Notes: generated from the sequence alone by a model not told the origin. Shown: positions 45,118 to 54,031, numbered from the stretch's first letter. The stretch is 64,000 bases of DNA from JAHQVI01 sp963749875 (GCA_963749875.1 CAVVOX010000003.1:62001-126000); one strand, 5' to 3'. Numbers and translations: made by a program.

Positions 45118-45965
45118 TCAGGCCACCGCGCGTTCTGAGATCCCCGCAGCATAAGCCCATGGCATCAGTTCATCGATTTTGCTCATGGGCCAGCTATTGA
45201 CAAGGCGAGCGAGGACATTGGCGAGATAAGCTTGGGGATCGACGGCGTTGAGTTTGCATGTCCCGATAAGCGAAGCGATGATGCCCCAGTGAACGCCGCC
45301 GCGATCATGACCGGCGAAGAGCGCATTTTTTCGGTTAAGGGCAATCGGGCGGATTGAGCGCTCAACGGTGTTGGAGTTCGATCTCGATCCGGCCATCATC
45401 AGGGAAACGGACCAGCCCTTCCCAATGCCGGATGGCGTAGCGGATTACGTCGGCCAGTTTCGACTGGCCGGATATGCGGGCGAGCGTTGCATCGAGCCAG
45501 CACTTGAAGTTATCGATGAGGGGACGTGTCCGGATATTTCCGATCTCACGGCGCTGCTCGGTGCTTTGCCCACGAATGATCTCCTCGATCTTGTAGAGCG
45601 CTGCAATCTGGCGGAGCGCCTCATTACCAAGCGGCGCGTTGCCGCTGAGTGAGCGCTTGTCGCGATGTCTTGCTGATCGCGACCAGACAAGCGTCGCTCA
45701 CGATAAACGTTCGCTTACCTGCGATCTCGTAAAAGCGTCGCCGCAGATGCGCCCAGCAGAAGGCCAACACGATCGGCGCAGAAGGCTCTCGCGATCTGAC
45801 CAGCTCTTTGTAAGCTGCATAACCATCCCTTTGCAGAATGCCGCTGAAGCCTGTGAGATGGGCACGGCAATGCTCCGTTCCGCGGCCGGGTGCATAGCAG
45901 TAAACCACCGCCGGCGGATCGTTTCCGCCCGTCATGGCGTAGCCATGCTTCGCATGGACGGCCGA
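45118..45965 (-). pseudogene. IS66 transposase TnpC fragment
   Basis: Readable in at least two frames; interrupted by the palindromic element at 45645-45715, after which the original frame resumes as GNAPLGNEALRQIAALYKIEE and further on NTVERSIRPIALNRKN. N-terminal third is missing. Not functional. Confidence 0.8.
45645..45715 (-). repeat. palindromic element, copy 1 (long form)
   Basis: 71 nt, read on the minus strand from AGCGAACGTTTATCGTGAGCG to CTCACTCAG. Nested stems TGAGCG/CGCTCA and GTCGCGAT/ATCGCGAC. Inserted in an IS66 tnpC between codons of ...YEIAGK and RGNAPL...; it shifts the frame. Confidence 0.85.
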
Positions 45966-46115
45966 TCATCGCGCGCATACACCTTGATTGAGACAGCCAA
46001 ACTCAACGGCGTCGATCCGCAGGCCTGGCTGACCGATGTCCTCGGCCGCATCGCCGATCACAAGATCGACCGGATCGACGGACTGTTGCCTTGGCGATAT
46101 GCTCAACAGAGCTAA
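45966..46115 (+). pseudogene. IS66 transposase TnpC, C-terminal fragment B
   Basis: Plus-strand piece YTLIETAKLNGVDPQAWLTD through LLPWRYAQQS, the C-terminal end of a second IS66 tnpC, fused tail-to-head to fragment A at about 45965. A degenerate IS66 end (CGGACGCTCA) follows near 46128-46137. Confidence 0.75.
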
Positions 46116-46194
46116 GCCGAAGAAAACGGCGGACGCTCATGGAAGCGCGGGGTTATTGCAAGAATGTGCGGCCTCCGCGCTTAACGGGGTTCTG

Positions 46195-46911
46195 ATGTGC
46201 TGGGGGCTTTCCGTTTCCGTCGCGATGGTCGCTGCCGGCACGGTGGCTGCGGCCGTAACGACCAGCCAGGGTCGCCCCACCGCGGTCCCGGTGACGCTTG
46301 GCTATTTCACGCTGATGGAGGCGCTTCAGGCCGCCGGATATCTCGTCATCGACGAGTGCACCAATCCGTTGAACCAGACGGTCACCTTCCTCTCAGCGGT
46401 CCACATCATTTTCCAGCCTTTTTTCGTGAATGCTTTCGCCATGGAACTGGTGCCGAAGCCGGTGCGCCTGAGAGCACGGCTCGCCGTATACTGCGTCTGC
46501 GCCCTATCAGCCGTGGTCATGCTCGCACAGCTCTATCCGTTCGATTGGGCAGGTGCCTGCAGTCCTGGCGGCACCCTCTGCGGCCCGGCGCTTTGCACCG
46601 TCTCCGGTGAATGGCACATCGGTTGGGAGATTCCGTTCAATGGCCTGATCGTCCCGATCGAACGAACCTTGGGAATCCACGCGGCCTTCCCGACCTACGC
46701 GCTGGCGGCATTCGTCGTTCCGATTTGTTACGGAGCTTGGCGGTTTGCGATCTTCCACGCGCTCTTCGGCCCGATGCTGGCCAGCCTCCTGACCGACAAT
46801 CCCAACGAAATACCCGCGATCTGGTGCCTGTTCTCGATAGGGATTATTCTTATCGGCCTGAATCCGTGGCTTTGGCGCCGCTTCGAGAGAAAGCCTTTGG
46901 CACCGTCGTAG
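46195..46911 (+). CDS. DUF5765-like integral membrane protein
   Basis: About 238 residues with six to seven membrane helices, starting MCWGLSVSVAMVAAGTVAAA and including HIIFQPFFVNAFAMEL and ALCTVSGEWHIGWEIPFNG, a pattern I associate with the DUF5765 family of Hyphomicrobiales. Function unknown. The frame is open further upstream into IS66 debris; ATG 46195 with GGGG upstream is the natural start. It appears intact although IS remnants sit on both sides. Confidence 0.75.
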   Translation: MCWGLSVSVAMVAAGTVAAAVTTSQGRPTAVPVTLGYFTLMEALQAAGYLVIDECTNPLNQTVTFLSAVHIIFQPFFVNAFAMELVPKPVRLRARLAVYCVCALSAVVMLAQLYPFDWAGACSPGGTLCGPALCTVSGEWHIGWEIPFNGLIVPIERTLGIHAAFPTYALAAFVVPICYGAWRFAIFHALFGPMLASLLTDNPNEIPAIWCLFSIGIILIGLNPWLWRRFERKPLAPS

Positions 46912-47034
46912 AGCAAGCGAACGATCTCCCGGAAGTCTTCAATCGCGACGACGCGACCTCTTTCGATCACCTTGGAGCGGTTCATCGAGTAGCGGCATAG
47001 CCGGCGACCACTGACAAACTTACGGGAGTGCGTG

Positions 47035-47300
47035 TTACGGAAATTGAAGGCGTTTGGGCAGACTGTCCGCCGCCAGCGCACCAATTGAAAAATAGACCTT
47101 CATCAGATCGTCAAGATCCATGTCGGGCACGAGCGTCACGTCTTTGGTCGCGACGAGCAGCAGAAAACCGCCCATCGGAACCGGGGCCGTGGGAACATAG
47201 ATGAGCGACCGCGCTTCGCCGGCGACGGTGAAGATGTTCTGGGACGCCTGCAGGGCGAGCGTGTCAACGGAGGCCTCGCCACCCAGTCGGCCGGAACCTA
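47035..47300 (-). pseudogene. DUF502 membrane protein, C-terminal remnant
   Basis: Minus-strand piece running RSLIYVPTAPVPMGGFLLLV and DMDLDDLMKVYFSIGALAAD to its stop at 47035, the C-terminal part of the DUF502 family. An in-frame stop near 47305 and loss of the membrane helices show it is truncated. Confidence 0.6.
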
Positions 47301-47367
47301 TGCCGGGGTTGCGCGTTTAAATTTGTAAAGCAGCGCAATCCCTTTGGAGCTAACAGGAGCACCCAAT

Positions 47368-47793
47368 ATGTCGGCAGGACAAAGCAGTGGAACCGGTGCG
47401 TTGACCGAATTTGAAGACGAAAAGGTGAGGAAGGATAACATCCTCAGCAATCGCGACAAGGCGCAGAGGCTTCCCGGGCAAAGTTTGGATGGTAAGGGGG
47501 TCCAAGTAGATGAATACAAGGACAACCCGGCCAATCGTCGCCCATCGAGCGACGATAGCCCGCAACCTGTTGCCGAGGAAATGCCGGAACCCTTATCCAC
47601 GAGTTATACGCCAGAGCCTACGGATGCCTCCGAGCAAGTTGACCGGCCCGGTTTTGATTTAGGCGGATCGACCGGAGAGACCCATGCGGGTAAAGGCCTG
47701 GGACTAGGGGGCGATGCACTAGAGAACCGAAAGGGTTGGAGATTGCCAAGGCTATCTCAATGGTGGCATCGCCGGCCTCTACGACACCGATGA
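47368..47793 (+). CDS. hydrophilic hypothetical protein, C terminus possibly altered by IS66
   Basis: 141 residues, Ser/Asp/Glu/Pro-rich and probably disordered, with a QVDRPGFDLGGSTGETHAGK block and then GLGLGGDALENRKGWRLP. Similar small proteins with the FDLGGSTG block occur in rhizobia; function unknown. ATG 47368 follows AGGAG. Its stop is ten bases before the IS66 end at 47804, so the last 15-20 residues may come from the rearranged junction. Confidence 0.55.
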   Translation: MSAGQSSGTGALTEFEDEKVRKDNILSNRDKAQRLPGQSLDGKGVQVDEYKDNPANRRPSSDDSPQPVAEEMPEPLSTSYTPEPTDASEQVDRPGFDLGGSTGETHAGKGLGLGGDALENRKGWRLPRLSQWWHRRPLRHR

Positions 47794-49345
47794 GATTTCG
47801 CGAGTAAGCGTCCGGTCACCCCGGCTGCCGGGGTGATGTTGAGGTTCCATGGCAGGAGCTCGCCGATCCTGGTGATCGGATGGTCGGCAATCCGTGACAG
47901 GACAGTCCGGAGATAGGCCTCCGGATCGATGCCGTTCAGTTTGGCGGTCTCGATCAGCGACAGAATGTCGGCGGCGCGCTCACCGCCCTTATCCGATCCG
48001 GCGAACAGCCAGTTTTTTCGCCCCAGGCTGATGGGCCGGATCGAGCGTTCGGCGGCATTGTTGTCTATCCCGACGGCGCCATCGTCAATGAATCGGCCAA
48101 GCGCCTGCCAGCGCGCCAGAGCATAGCGGATGACCTCCGCCGTGCCGGATTTGCACGGCAGTTCGAGCAAGGTCTCATCCAGCCACTTGCGGAGCGCATC
48201 AAAGCGCGGCCCGGTCTGCTCCTGGCGGACCGCGAGGCGCCGCTCAGGCGGCCATCCGCGAATGGTCCTCTCGATGTCGTAAATCTCGCCGATCCGTCTC
48301 AGCGCTTCTTCTGCAATCGGCGTCGGGCTCGTGGTCAGGTCGAAGACCTTGCGCCGGACATGAGCCATGCAGGCGGCTTCCTGGATTGCGGGCGCTTCAC
48401 CCGGTCTCTTGGCCTCATGAGGGCTTTGAACCCGGCATAGCCGTCAGCATGGAGGATGCCGCGGAAGGCTTTAAGGTACGCATGCGGATGATCGGCTTTG
48501 CGGTCGGGGCTATAGAAGTAGCAGACAGCTGGCGGCATCTCATCGGCATAGGGGCGTCCATCGCGAACGTAAGTCCACAACCGCCCGGTCTTCGTCTTGC
48601 CGCGGCCCGGCTCCGGCACCGGAACCGGCGTGCCGTCGCCATGTAGGCGGTCGCCGGCGAACACACGGCTGCGCAGGGCTGCAATCAACGGTGACAGCAT
48701 GGCGCTAGCCTTGCCGACCCAATCAGCCATGGTTGAGCGGGCAAGGTCGATGCCTTCGCGCGCGTAGATTTCAGACTGGCGATATAAAGGCAGGTGATCG
48801 CAATATTTGGCATTGAGCACGAGCGAACGTTCATCGTGAGCGACGCTTGTCTGGTCGCGATCAGCAAGACATCGCGACAAGCGCTCACTCAGGGCAAGCA
48901 GGCCAGGCGATGGCTTGCCGGGCTCGATCGGCGGCGATGGCACGGCTGCGGTGATCTCGGTATCGCAGCCCTTGCAGATCAGCCGCGGCTGAATGTGGCG
49001 CAGCACCCGGAATGAGGCCGGCACATAGTCCAGCATCTCGCTGGCCGCCGTGCCGGCCTTGAGGAAGTCACGGCCGCCGCAGGTCGGGCAGGTACAATCG
49101 CCGGCCTCGTGCACCACCTCATGGCGCGGCAAATGATCCGGCAAGGGCTGGCGTGCGGGCTTGGCTTTTTGCGCATCATCGCCCCGCGCAGCCGGAACAG
49201 GCAGCGCCGTCGTGGCAGCCGCCGCTTCGATATCTTCCAGTGACAAGCTCAAGCTGCACGATCGTGCGGTCGATCTTCTCCGACGAGGCCCCGAAGCGCG
49301 CGCGCCTCAGCACGGCCAGCTGCGCCTTCAGCTTCTCGTTTCAAG
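47757..49345 (-). pseudogene. tnpC: IS66 transposase TnpC, frameshifted
   Basis: Runs from EKLKAQLAVLRRARFGASSE near 49345 to ELLPWN near 47850. The frame breaks at about 49250 (one extra T in GAGCTTG; QLELSLEDIEAAAATT after repair) and at about 48415 (one base missing before EAKRPGEAPAIQEAA). Zinc-binding CPTCGG, the DDE core and C-terminal GSDKGGERAADILSLIETAK are readable. Residues LSERLSRCLADRDQTSVAHD are encoded by the palindromic insertion at 48822. No stop precedes the IS end, so the frame runs to 47757. Confidence 0.85.
48822..48892 (+). repeat. palindromic element, copy 2 (long form)
   Basis: 71 nt, one base different from copy 1. Inserted in tnpC between PSPGLLA and VLNAKYCDHLPLYRQ, positions that are adjacent in normal IS66 TnpC. 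The net insertion keeps the reading frame and adds about 23-24 residues. Confidence 0.85.
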
Positions 49346-49353
49346 TGCATTAG

Positions 49354-49593
49354 CTAAGACTTAACCTGACACATGGTGTTCTGGTCCCCACGGCACAGAG
49401 ATAGCCGGGGCGGGGCGCGGAGCTGGCTGGTGTGGCGTAGCGCCCCGCCCCGGCGGATGGAGAACACCGCACCGGAAGTTGGCTTCTGACGCGGCACGCT
49501 CTCAACCAGAGCAGCCAGACCACCGATCCCTTTGCGCATATCCGTAGCGCCGCAGGCCAGATAGATCCGGACATTCGGTCCCGGCCCGATCAT
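49354..49593 (-). pseudogene. tnpB: IS66 accessory protein TnpB, truncated
   Basis: Starts normally (VRIYLACGATDMRKGIGGLAALV, then KPTSGAVF) from ATG 49593, overlapping the tnpA stop. After residue 44 the sequence changes to a GC-rich palindrome and ends early at 79 residues; the usual WDGQGFCLYYKRLE part is absent. Inactive. Confidence 0.8.
49375..49468. repeat. 94-nt GC-rich palindrome inside tnpB
   Basis: Outer arms GGTGTTCT and AGAACACC, inner arms CCGGGGCGGGGCGC and GCGCCCCGCCCCGG (14 bases, perfect) around a 21-base loop. It replaces the distal part of tnpB. Confidence 0.7.
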
Positions 49594-50009
49594 GCGTCTT
49601 CCACCGCACGGATCAGTGCGCGCAGCAGTGCCGGATCAATGCTCGCATCGACCTGCAGAGCACGCCCACACTTGCAGCGGATCTCAATGCGACCCGGCCG
49701 TCCGGCGCTCCTTGGTTTCTTCTCCTCAGGAGCTTGCCGCTTTCCCGCCGGTTCCGGTTCTCCCGGTTCGGCAACAATTGAAACGGGAAGAAAGACTGGC
49801 GGCTCTTCCTGCTCGACGGCTCCGGCTTTCGCTTTGCCAAGAAGCTGGCGGCGCCAAGTATAGATTTGCTGGGGAACGACATCATGCCGACGGGCAATCT
49901 CCGAAACGCTGAAACCGCTTGTAGCCACCTCCTCAAGGATCTGCAGCTTCCGCTCGTCCGACCACTTGCGCCGCCGCTCGCACCCCGTCCAAATCTCCAT
50001 CTTAGCCAT
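49590..50009 (-). CDS. tnpA: IS66 transposase accessory protein TnpA
   Basis: 139 residues, the usual IS66 first gene. Helix-turn-helix region WSDERKLQILEEVATSGFSV then EIARRHDVVPQQIYTWRRQL, followed by a Pro/Lys linker and RIEIRCKCGRALQVDASIDP with LLRALIRAVEDA. Intact and overlapping tnpB by four bases. The remaining genes of the element are broken, so it cannot drive transposition alone. Confidence 0.9.
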   Translation of the reverse strand: MAKMEIWTGCERRRKWSDERKLQILEEVATSGFSVSEIARRHDVVPQQIYTWRRQLLGKAKAGAVEQEEPPVFLPVSIVAEPGEPEPAGKRQAPEEKKPRSAGRPGRIEIRCKCGRALQVDASIDPALLRALIRAVEDA

Positions 50010-50416
50010 CGGACACTCTCGTTACGTCGCTAAATACGGAATTGGCGACGTAACTTCAGCCGATTGGGCGAAATCTCAAAGGCTCGCTGACCGGACGCTT
50101 ACGTCCCTTCGGCGGGATAGCGCCGCCGACGGCGCTATACTATGCGTCGCGGGATCGCCGGCAGGCGCATCCCATGCGCCATCTTCAATCTTATGCCGGC
50201 CTCCTGCAGGCCGACGCCTATAGCGGCTATAACGGGCTTTTCGATCCCTCGCGCGCTCAGGGCCCGATCATGCCGGCACTGCGCTGGGCCCATGCACGGC
50301 GCAAGTTCTTCGAACTGGCCGATATCGCTGCCAATGCGCGACGCGGCAGAAAGGCGCCGGCGATCTCGCCGGTCGCACTGGAAGCGGTGAAGCGTATCGA
50401 CGCGCTGTTCGATAGA

Positions 50417-50453
50417 AGCGAACGTTTATCGTGAGCGACAAGCGCTCACTCAG
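50417..50453 (+). repeat. palindromic element, copy 3 (short form)
   Basis: 37 nt, AGCGAACGTTTATCGTGAGC to GCTCACTCAG, identical to copies 1 and 2 except that 34 internal bases are absent. Inserted between ALFD and RSVNGLS codons of tnpC and shifting the frame. Confidence 0.82.
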
Positions 50454-50745
50454 CGCAGCGTCAACGGATTAAGCATTGGCGAGCGTCTGCGCGCCCGGCA
50501 GGAGAAAAGTAAGCCGCTCTTGATTGAGCTTGAAGTCTGGCTGCGTGAGGAGCGCTCCCGCCTGTCGCGCTCAGCCTCCGTCGTCAAGCCGATCGACTAT
50601 ATGCTCAAGCGCTGGGACCGCTTTACCGGCTTCCTCGATGACGGCCGGATCTGCTTGAGCAATAATGCCGCCGAGCGAGCGCTCAGAGGCTTCGCCCTGG
50701 GACGAAAGTCATGGCACTTTGCCGGCTCCCAACGCGGCGCCGACA

Positions 50746-50778
50746 AGTGAGCGCTTGCCGCTCACGATAAACGTTCGC
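50746..50778 (-). repeat. palindromic element, copy 4 (short form)
   Basis: 33 nt, on the plus strand AGTGAGCGCTTGCCGCTCAC then GATAAACGTTCGC, one base different from copy 3. Inserted between AGSQRGAD and RGAAAITTL of the same tnpC. Confidence 0.82.
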
Positions 50779-50942
50779 GGGGCCGCGGCCATAACCACAC
50801 TGATCATGACGGCCAAACTCAACGATATCGACCCGCTCACCTGGCTCGCCGACGTGCTCGCCCGCATTGCTGAGACGGCGCAAAGCCAACTTCCTGAACT
50901 GCTGCCATGGAATTGGAGAGCGGAATATGCCAGATTGGCGGC

Positions 50943-51587
50943 ATGAGCCGGGTCAGGAATATTGCCGCATCAGACAGCGTGAACGAGATCGCCACGGTCC
51001 GCATCGAACTGCAGGATACCGATCCACTGATCTGGCGTGAGGTCGAGGTACCGACTTCGATCACGCTCAAGGTCCTCCACGACGTCGTCCAGGCCGCCAT
51101 GGGGTGGTTCGACTATCAGCTCTGGGAGTTTACGATCGGCAAACAAAGATTCGGCCTACCGATGGAAGAGGATTGGGGAACGGCACCTCGCAGGGAGGCG
51201 AGCAAGGTGCGCCTGCGTGACGTCCTGAAGTCCCGCAAGACTGTTATCGACTATCTTTACGACTTCGGTGACAGCTGGGAGCATCGGCTCACTGTGACGG
51301 ATGTCCGCGCCGGCAGCGCTGATGGCTCCTATCCGCGCTATTTCGGGGGCGAAAGGAATGCCCCGCCCGAGGACTGTGGCGGCATGCCCGGATTCTACGA
51401 AATGCTCGAAGCAATCGCAGATCCGAGCCATCCCAAACACACCGAAGCCAAGGAATGGGCCGACGAATACGATCCCGACATCGTCGACGAGCTGCCGATC
51501 AAATACGCCCGTGCCCGCATCGCAAATCGGCGAAACGCTGCCAAGGCGCGGATGGCCAAGAAAGGCCAGCCAGGGACTGCCGACTGA
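50943..51587 (+). CDS. plasmid pRiA4b ORF-3 family protein
   Basis: 215 residues. The family is recognisable by VRIELQDTDPLIWREVEVP, LKVLHDVVQAAMGWFDYQLW, VIDYLYDFGDSWEHRLTV and PPEDCGGMPGFYEML. Such proteins often travel as passenger genes of IS66 elements; their molecular role is not known. ATG 50943 overlaps the tnpC stop (ATGA), so it belongs to the IS66 copy on the plus strand. Confidence 0.88.
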   Translation: MSRVRNIAASDSVNEIATVRIELQDTDPLIWREVEVPTSITLKVLHDVVQAAMGWFDYQLWEFTIGKQRFGLPMEEDWGTAPRREASKVRLRDVLKSRKTVIDYLYDFGDSWEHRLTVTDVRAGSADGSYPRYFGGERNAPPEDCGGMPGFYEMLEAIADPSHPKHTEAKEWADEYDPDIVDELPIKYARARIANRRNAAKARMAKKGQPGTAD

Positions 51588-51823
51588 TCTGTAGAGGGAG
51601 TACCCGCGGCCTTGAACGTATGCTTACCCTAGAGCGTCTGCAATTTCGCCTATAATTGGCGGTAATTACTAAAACGATGGCGAGCTGTTCGCAAGTTCCG
51701 CGAGCCAAGCGATTGCAATATGAGCGGGTTGGGGATTGACGTGCGACCGATTTCCAAACAGCTTAATCGCTTAAAGATGTAACGGTCACTTCTGCACGGA
51801 ATGCGATGGAGGTTGCAGTTAGT
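51588..51823. other. IS66 outer end and leader of the next gene
   Basis: GCTTAC at 51622-51627 with upstream GAACGTAT reads, inverted, as a degenerate IS66 end and probably marks the right edge of element D. The remaining 190 nt carry no gene. Confidence 0.4.
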
Positions 51824-53758
51824 ATGTCGCGATTTGCCGTATTCTTTTTTGCCATGACTCTCATAGCATTCGTGCCGAGATCCGCTGCACAGGGGCAGCT
51901 GATCTGGGGTGTCAACGGCCATCCCCTTGTGTCGTATCCTGGGCTGACCTATGAGCAACAGCTCGACTTGGTTCGTGACCTGGGCATGGCATCATACCGA
52001 GTCGATGTACCTAGTATAGACAAAGTTTCCGGATTGAAAACTCTAATTGAACTCGCCAAACTTCGTGGAATCGATATTTTGCCTGTCCTTTCCCCTAAGC
52101 TAGATCTAAACAAGGAAACAGTAAAAGATCTGTACAAAAAGGCTTATGCCTTTGCGGTATACTATGCTTCGCGTTTTAAGAATGATACAGACGTTTGGGA
52201 ATTGGGTAATGAACTCGAAAACTATGCGATTATTAAAGCCTGCGAAATGCGGGACAACGGCGTTCAGTACAATTGTGACTGGGGGCCGGCCGGTGGCGTC
52301 GCGCCGCTGGATTATTTTGGTCCGCGCTGGGCAAAGGTGAGTGCCGTTCTAAAAGGAATGTCCGATGGCGTCATCTCCGTAGATCCGACAATTCGGAAGG
52401 CCATGGGCACCGCCGGATGGGGCCATATCGGGGCCTTCGAGCGCATGCGTCAGGACGGCATCCAATGGGATATTTCCGTATGGCACATGTATGGCGAAGA
52501 TCCCGCTTGGGCGTTTGAGAAGCTGGCCAAGTATGGCAAACCCATTTGGGTAACGGAGTTCAACCATCCCTTGGGGAGCAAGCAAGGGGTCGTTAAACAA
52601 GCGATCGGCCTTAAGAATTCGATGACAAGACTGCTCGAACTGCGTGACAAGTTCAATATTCAGGCAGCTCATATTTATGAACTTCTCGACGAAACCTATT
52701 GGGCTCCGGACTTTGAAGCATTTATGGGACTGATTTATTTGGACAAAGACCGACACGGCAATTGGTCGGCATCTGGTCAAAAACCCGCTTATTGCGTTGC
52801 GCAGAAGATCGCATTTGGTGACTATCGTTCGGTCCCCGATAGCTCAGAAAGTGGATCAAAGGGGAAGCTTCCGAAAGAAGACCAATCGAAGGCGCCAAAA
52901 AGGGAGTGCGATCTGTGCTTATTCGACCCGCGCGACGCTACGCCAGAGAGCAAGGGCAGGTACAGTTACTGTCTTATATTAGGCCGCGGAGCTGATGGTG
53001 ATGGTCTGAAAAACTGGACGGCGGAACTCAAGAAAGGGCTTCCTGTCGGAAACCTCCTAATTGGGATGATACAATCAGACGAATTCGATCAGCGCTATCG
53101 ATCGTCGGAGCTCGGCAATTCGGGTTACGTTGCGTTCATGCGCCGGCTCCTGTTCCACCGTAAACCGGATAGTCAGAGCAGCGCTGATGATGTCGCTGCC
53201 CTCGACAAGGGTGACCTGAGCCGGAGCGATCTTGTGCGGAGGCTGATCAAGGGAGATGAGTTCCGCAGACAGCACCCTGTTCTCTTTCAGCAAAATGAGA
53301 GGAGCAAGGCGGGGGCTCCGACGGCGGCAATTGACCGTCAGTGCGATCTTGCTTCGCTGGCGAACCGGGACGCCAGCCTCTCGAACAAGATTGCCTACAG
53401 CTACTGCCTGGTCCTAGGCCGGAAAGTGGACGGTGGAGGGCTTGAAAGCTGGACCGCAGCGCTAAAAAAAGGCGGCACGATCGATGACGTGCTTTTGGGT
53501 GGGCTTGCATCAGAGGAATTCAAGCAGAAACATAAGACCTCGGAGCTAAGCAACTCTGATTACATTAACCTCATCTATCGGCTGCTGTTAGACCGTGACG
53601 CGGATGGTCGAGGCCATGCCGATTATCTCGCAGCGCTTGAGAAGGGCGATTTGAGCCGGTCTGGTCTCGCCAAGGCGCTCATCCACTCCGCTGAGTTCCG
53701 CAGTCGTCACCCGCTACTGTTCCGGCCGACGGATGCGAAAGTTGCACCTTCTCAGTGA
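51824..53758 (+). CDS. secreted glycoside-hydrolase-like protein with two DUF4214 domains
   Basis: About 644 residues. Signal peptide SRFAVFFFAMTLIAFVPRSA; then a TIM-barrel domain of about 330 residues with WELGNELENY (probable acid/base Glu after Asn) and IWVTEFNHPLGSK (probable nucleophile Glu), the order seen in clan GH-A glycosidases; then a charged linker and two DUF4214 domains (YSYCLILGRGADGDGLKNWT... and YSYCLVLGRKVDGGGLESWT..., each followed by LSRSDLVRRL- or LSRSGLAKAL-type ends). DUF4214 is common in surface and matrix proteins. It may trim or modify the polysaccharide whose genes follow. GGAGG lies 11 bases before ATG 51824; 51806 is an alternative start. The gene is more A/T-rich than its surroundings. 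Confidence 0.78.
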   Translation: MSRFAVFFFAMTLIAFVPRSAAQGQLIWGVNGHPLVSYPGLTYEQQLDLVRDLGMASYRVDVPSIDKVSGLKTLIELAKLRGIDILPVLSPKLDLNKETVKDLYKKAYAFAVYYASRFKNDTDVWELGNELENYAIIKACEMRDNGVQYNCDWGPAGGVAPLDYFGPRWAKVSAVLKGMSDGVISVDPTIRKAMGTAGWGHIGAFERMRQDGIQWDISVWHMYGEDPAWAFEKLAKYGKPIWVTEFNHPLGSKQGVVKQAIGLKNSMTRLLELRDKFNIQAAHIYELLDETYWAPDFEAFMGLIYLDKDRHGNWSASGQKPAYCVAQKIAFGDYRSVPDSSESGSKGKLPKEDQSKAPKRECDLCLFDPRDATPESKGRYSYCLILGRGADGDGLKNWTAELKKGLPVGNLLIGMIQSDEFDQRYRSSELGNSGYVAFMRRLLFHRKPDSQSSADDVAALDKGDLSRSDLVRRLIKGDEFRRQHPVLFQQNERSKAGAPTAAIDRQCDLASLANRDASLSNKIAYSYCLVLGRKVDGGGLESWTAALKKGGTIDDVLLGGLASEEFKQKHKTSELSNSDYINLIYRLLLDRDADGRGHADYLAALEKGDLSRSGLAKALIHSAEFRSRHPLLFRPTDAKVAPSQ

Positions 53759-54031
53759 TGTATGGCGCCACGCGCAGTTCCGCGTTCTCAGGCTGGGATA
53801 TGCGGCCTGGAGGCTCGGGTAGAGTGCTGGATTGAGAGCCCATCGCTGTTGACAGCCGTTAGCGCTGCGCGGCAAACGGCTTTGTCAGCCTTCCGGAATT
53901 AATGGAGATTGTCTTTACCAATACCGAGAATAACGGAAGACAGTCGCTTGAGACATCGCGGTTCCATTGCTAAAAGGTCTACGCAGCGACGGTGCTGAAT
54001 GAAAGTTCCGCAGTCGGATCAGGAGCAACCC

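Larger units (their letters stand above)
45105..45965 (-). mobile_element. IS66 remnant A
   Basis: IS66-type right end GTAAGCG at 45105, only 31 nt after the barrel gene. Inside, minus strand, is a broken tnpC: C-terminal piece 45118-45399 (SIRPIALNRKNALFAGHDRGG, LNAVDPQAYLANVLARL) and middle piece to about 45935 (PAVVYCYAPGRG, HLRRRFYEIAGKR). The left end is missing at a junction near 45965 with another IS66 piece. Confidence 0.8.
47804..50102 (-). mobile_element. IS66 family element C, near full length but decayed
   Basis: 2,299 bp between matching ends: GTAAGCGTCCGGTCA at 47804 and its complement ending at 50102. Gene order on the minus strand is tnpA-tnpB-tnpC as in IS66. tnpA is intact, tnpB is cut short and tnpC has two frameshifts plus a palindromic insertion. 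The 8 bases outside each end (TTTCGCGA and GTCCCTTC) do not match, so no target duplication remains. Confidence 0.88.
50103..50946 (+). pseudogene. IS66 transposase TnpC fragment D, interrupted twice by the palindromic element
   Basis: Plus-strand C-terminal two thirds of a second tnpC, starting abruptly at the end of IS66 element C with PFGGIAPPTALYYASRDRRQ and continuing HLQSYAGLLQADAYSGYNG, RINGLS-like block SVNGLSIGERLRARQEKSKP, LSNNAAERALRGFALGRKSW, and AITTLIMTAKLNDIDPLTWL to its stop at 50943-50945. Two short palindromic insertions (50417-50453 and 50746-50778) break the frame. Element C probably inserted here and the left part was later lost. Confidence 0.82.

Noticed and set aside
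45368..45652. Plus-strand 94-codon frame in IS66 remnant A
   Set aside because: Antisense to the tnpC remnant; minus-strand translation gives the IS66 match.
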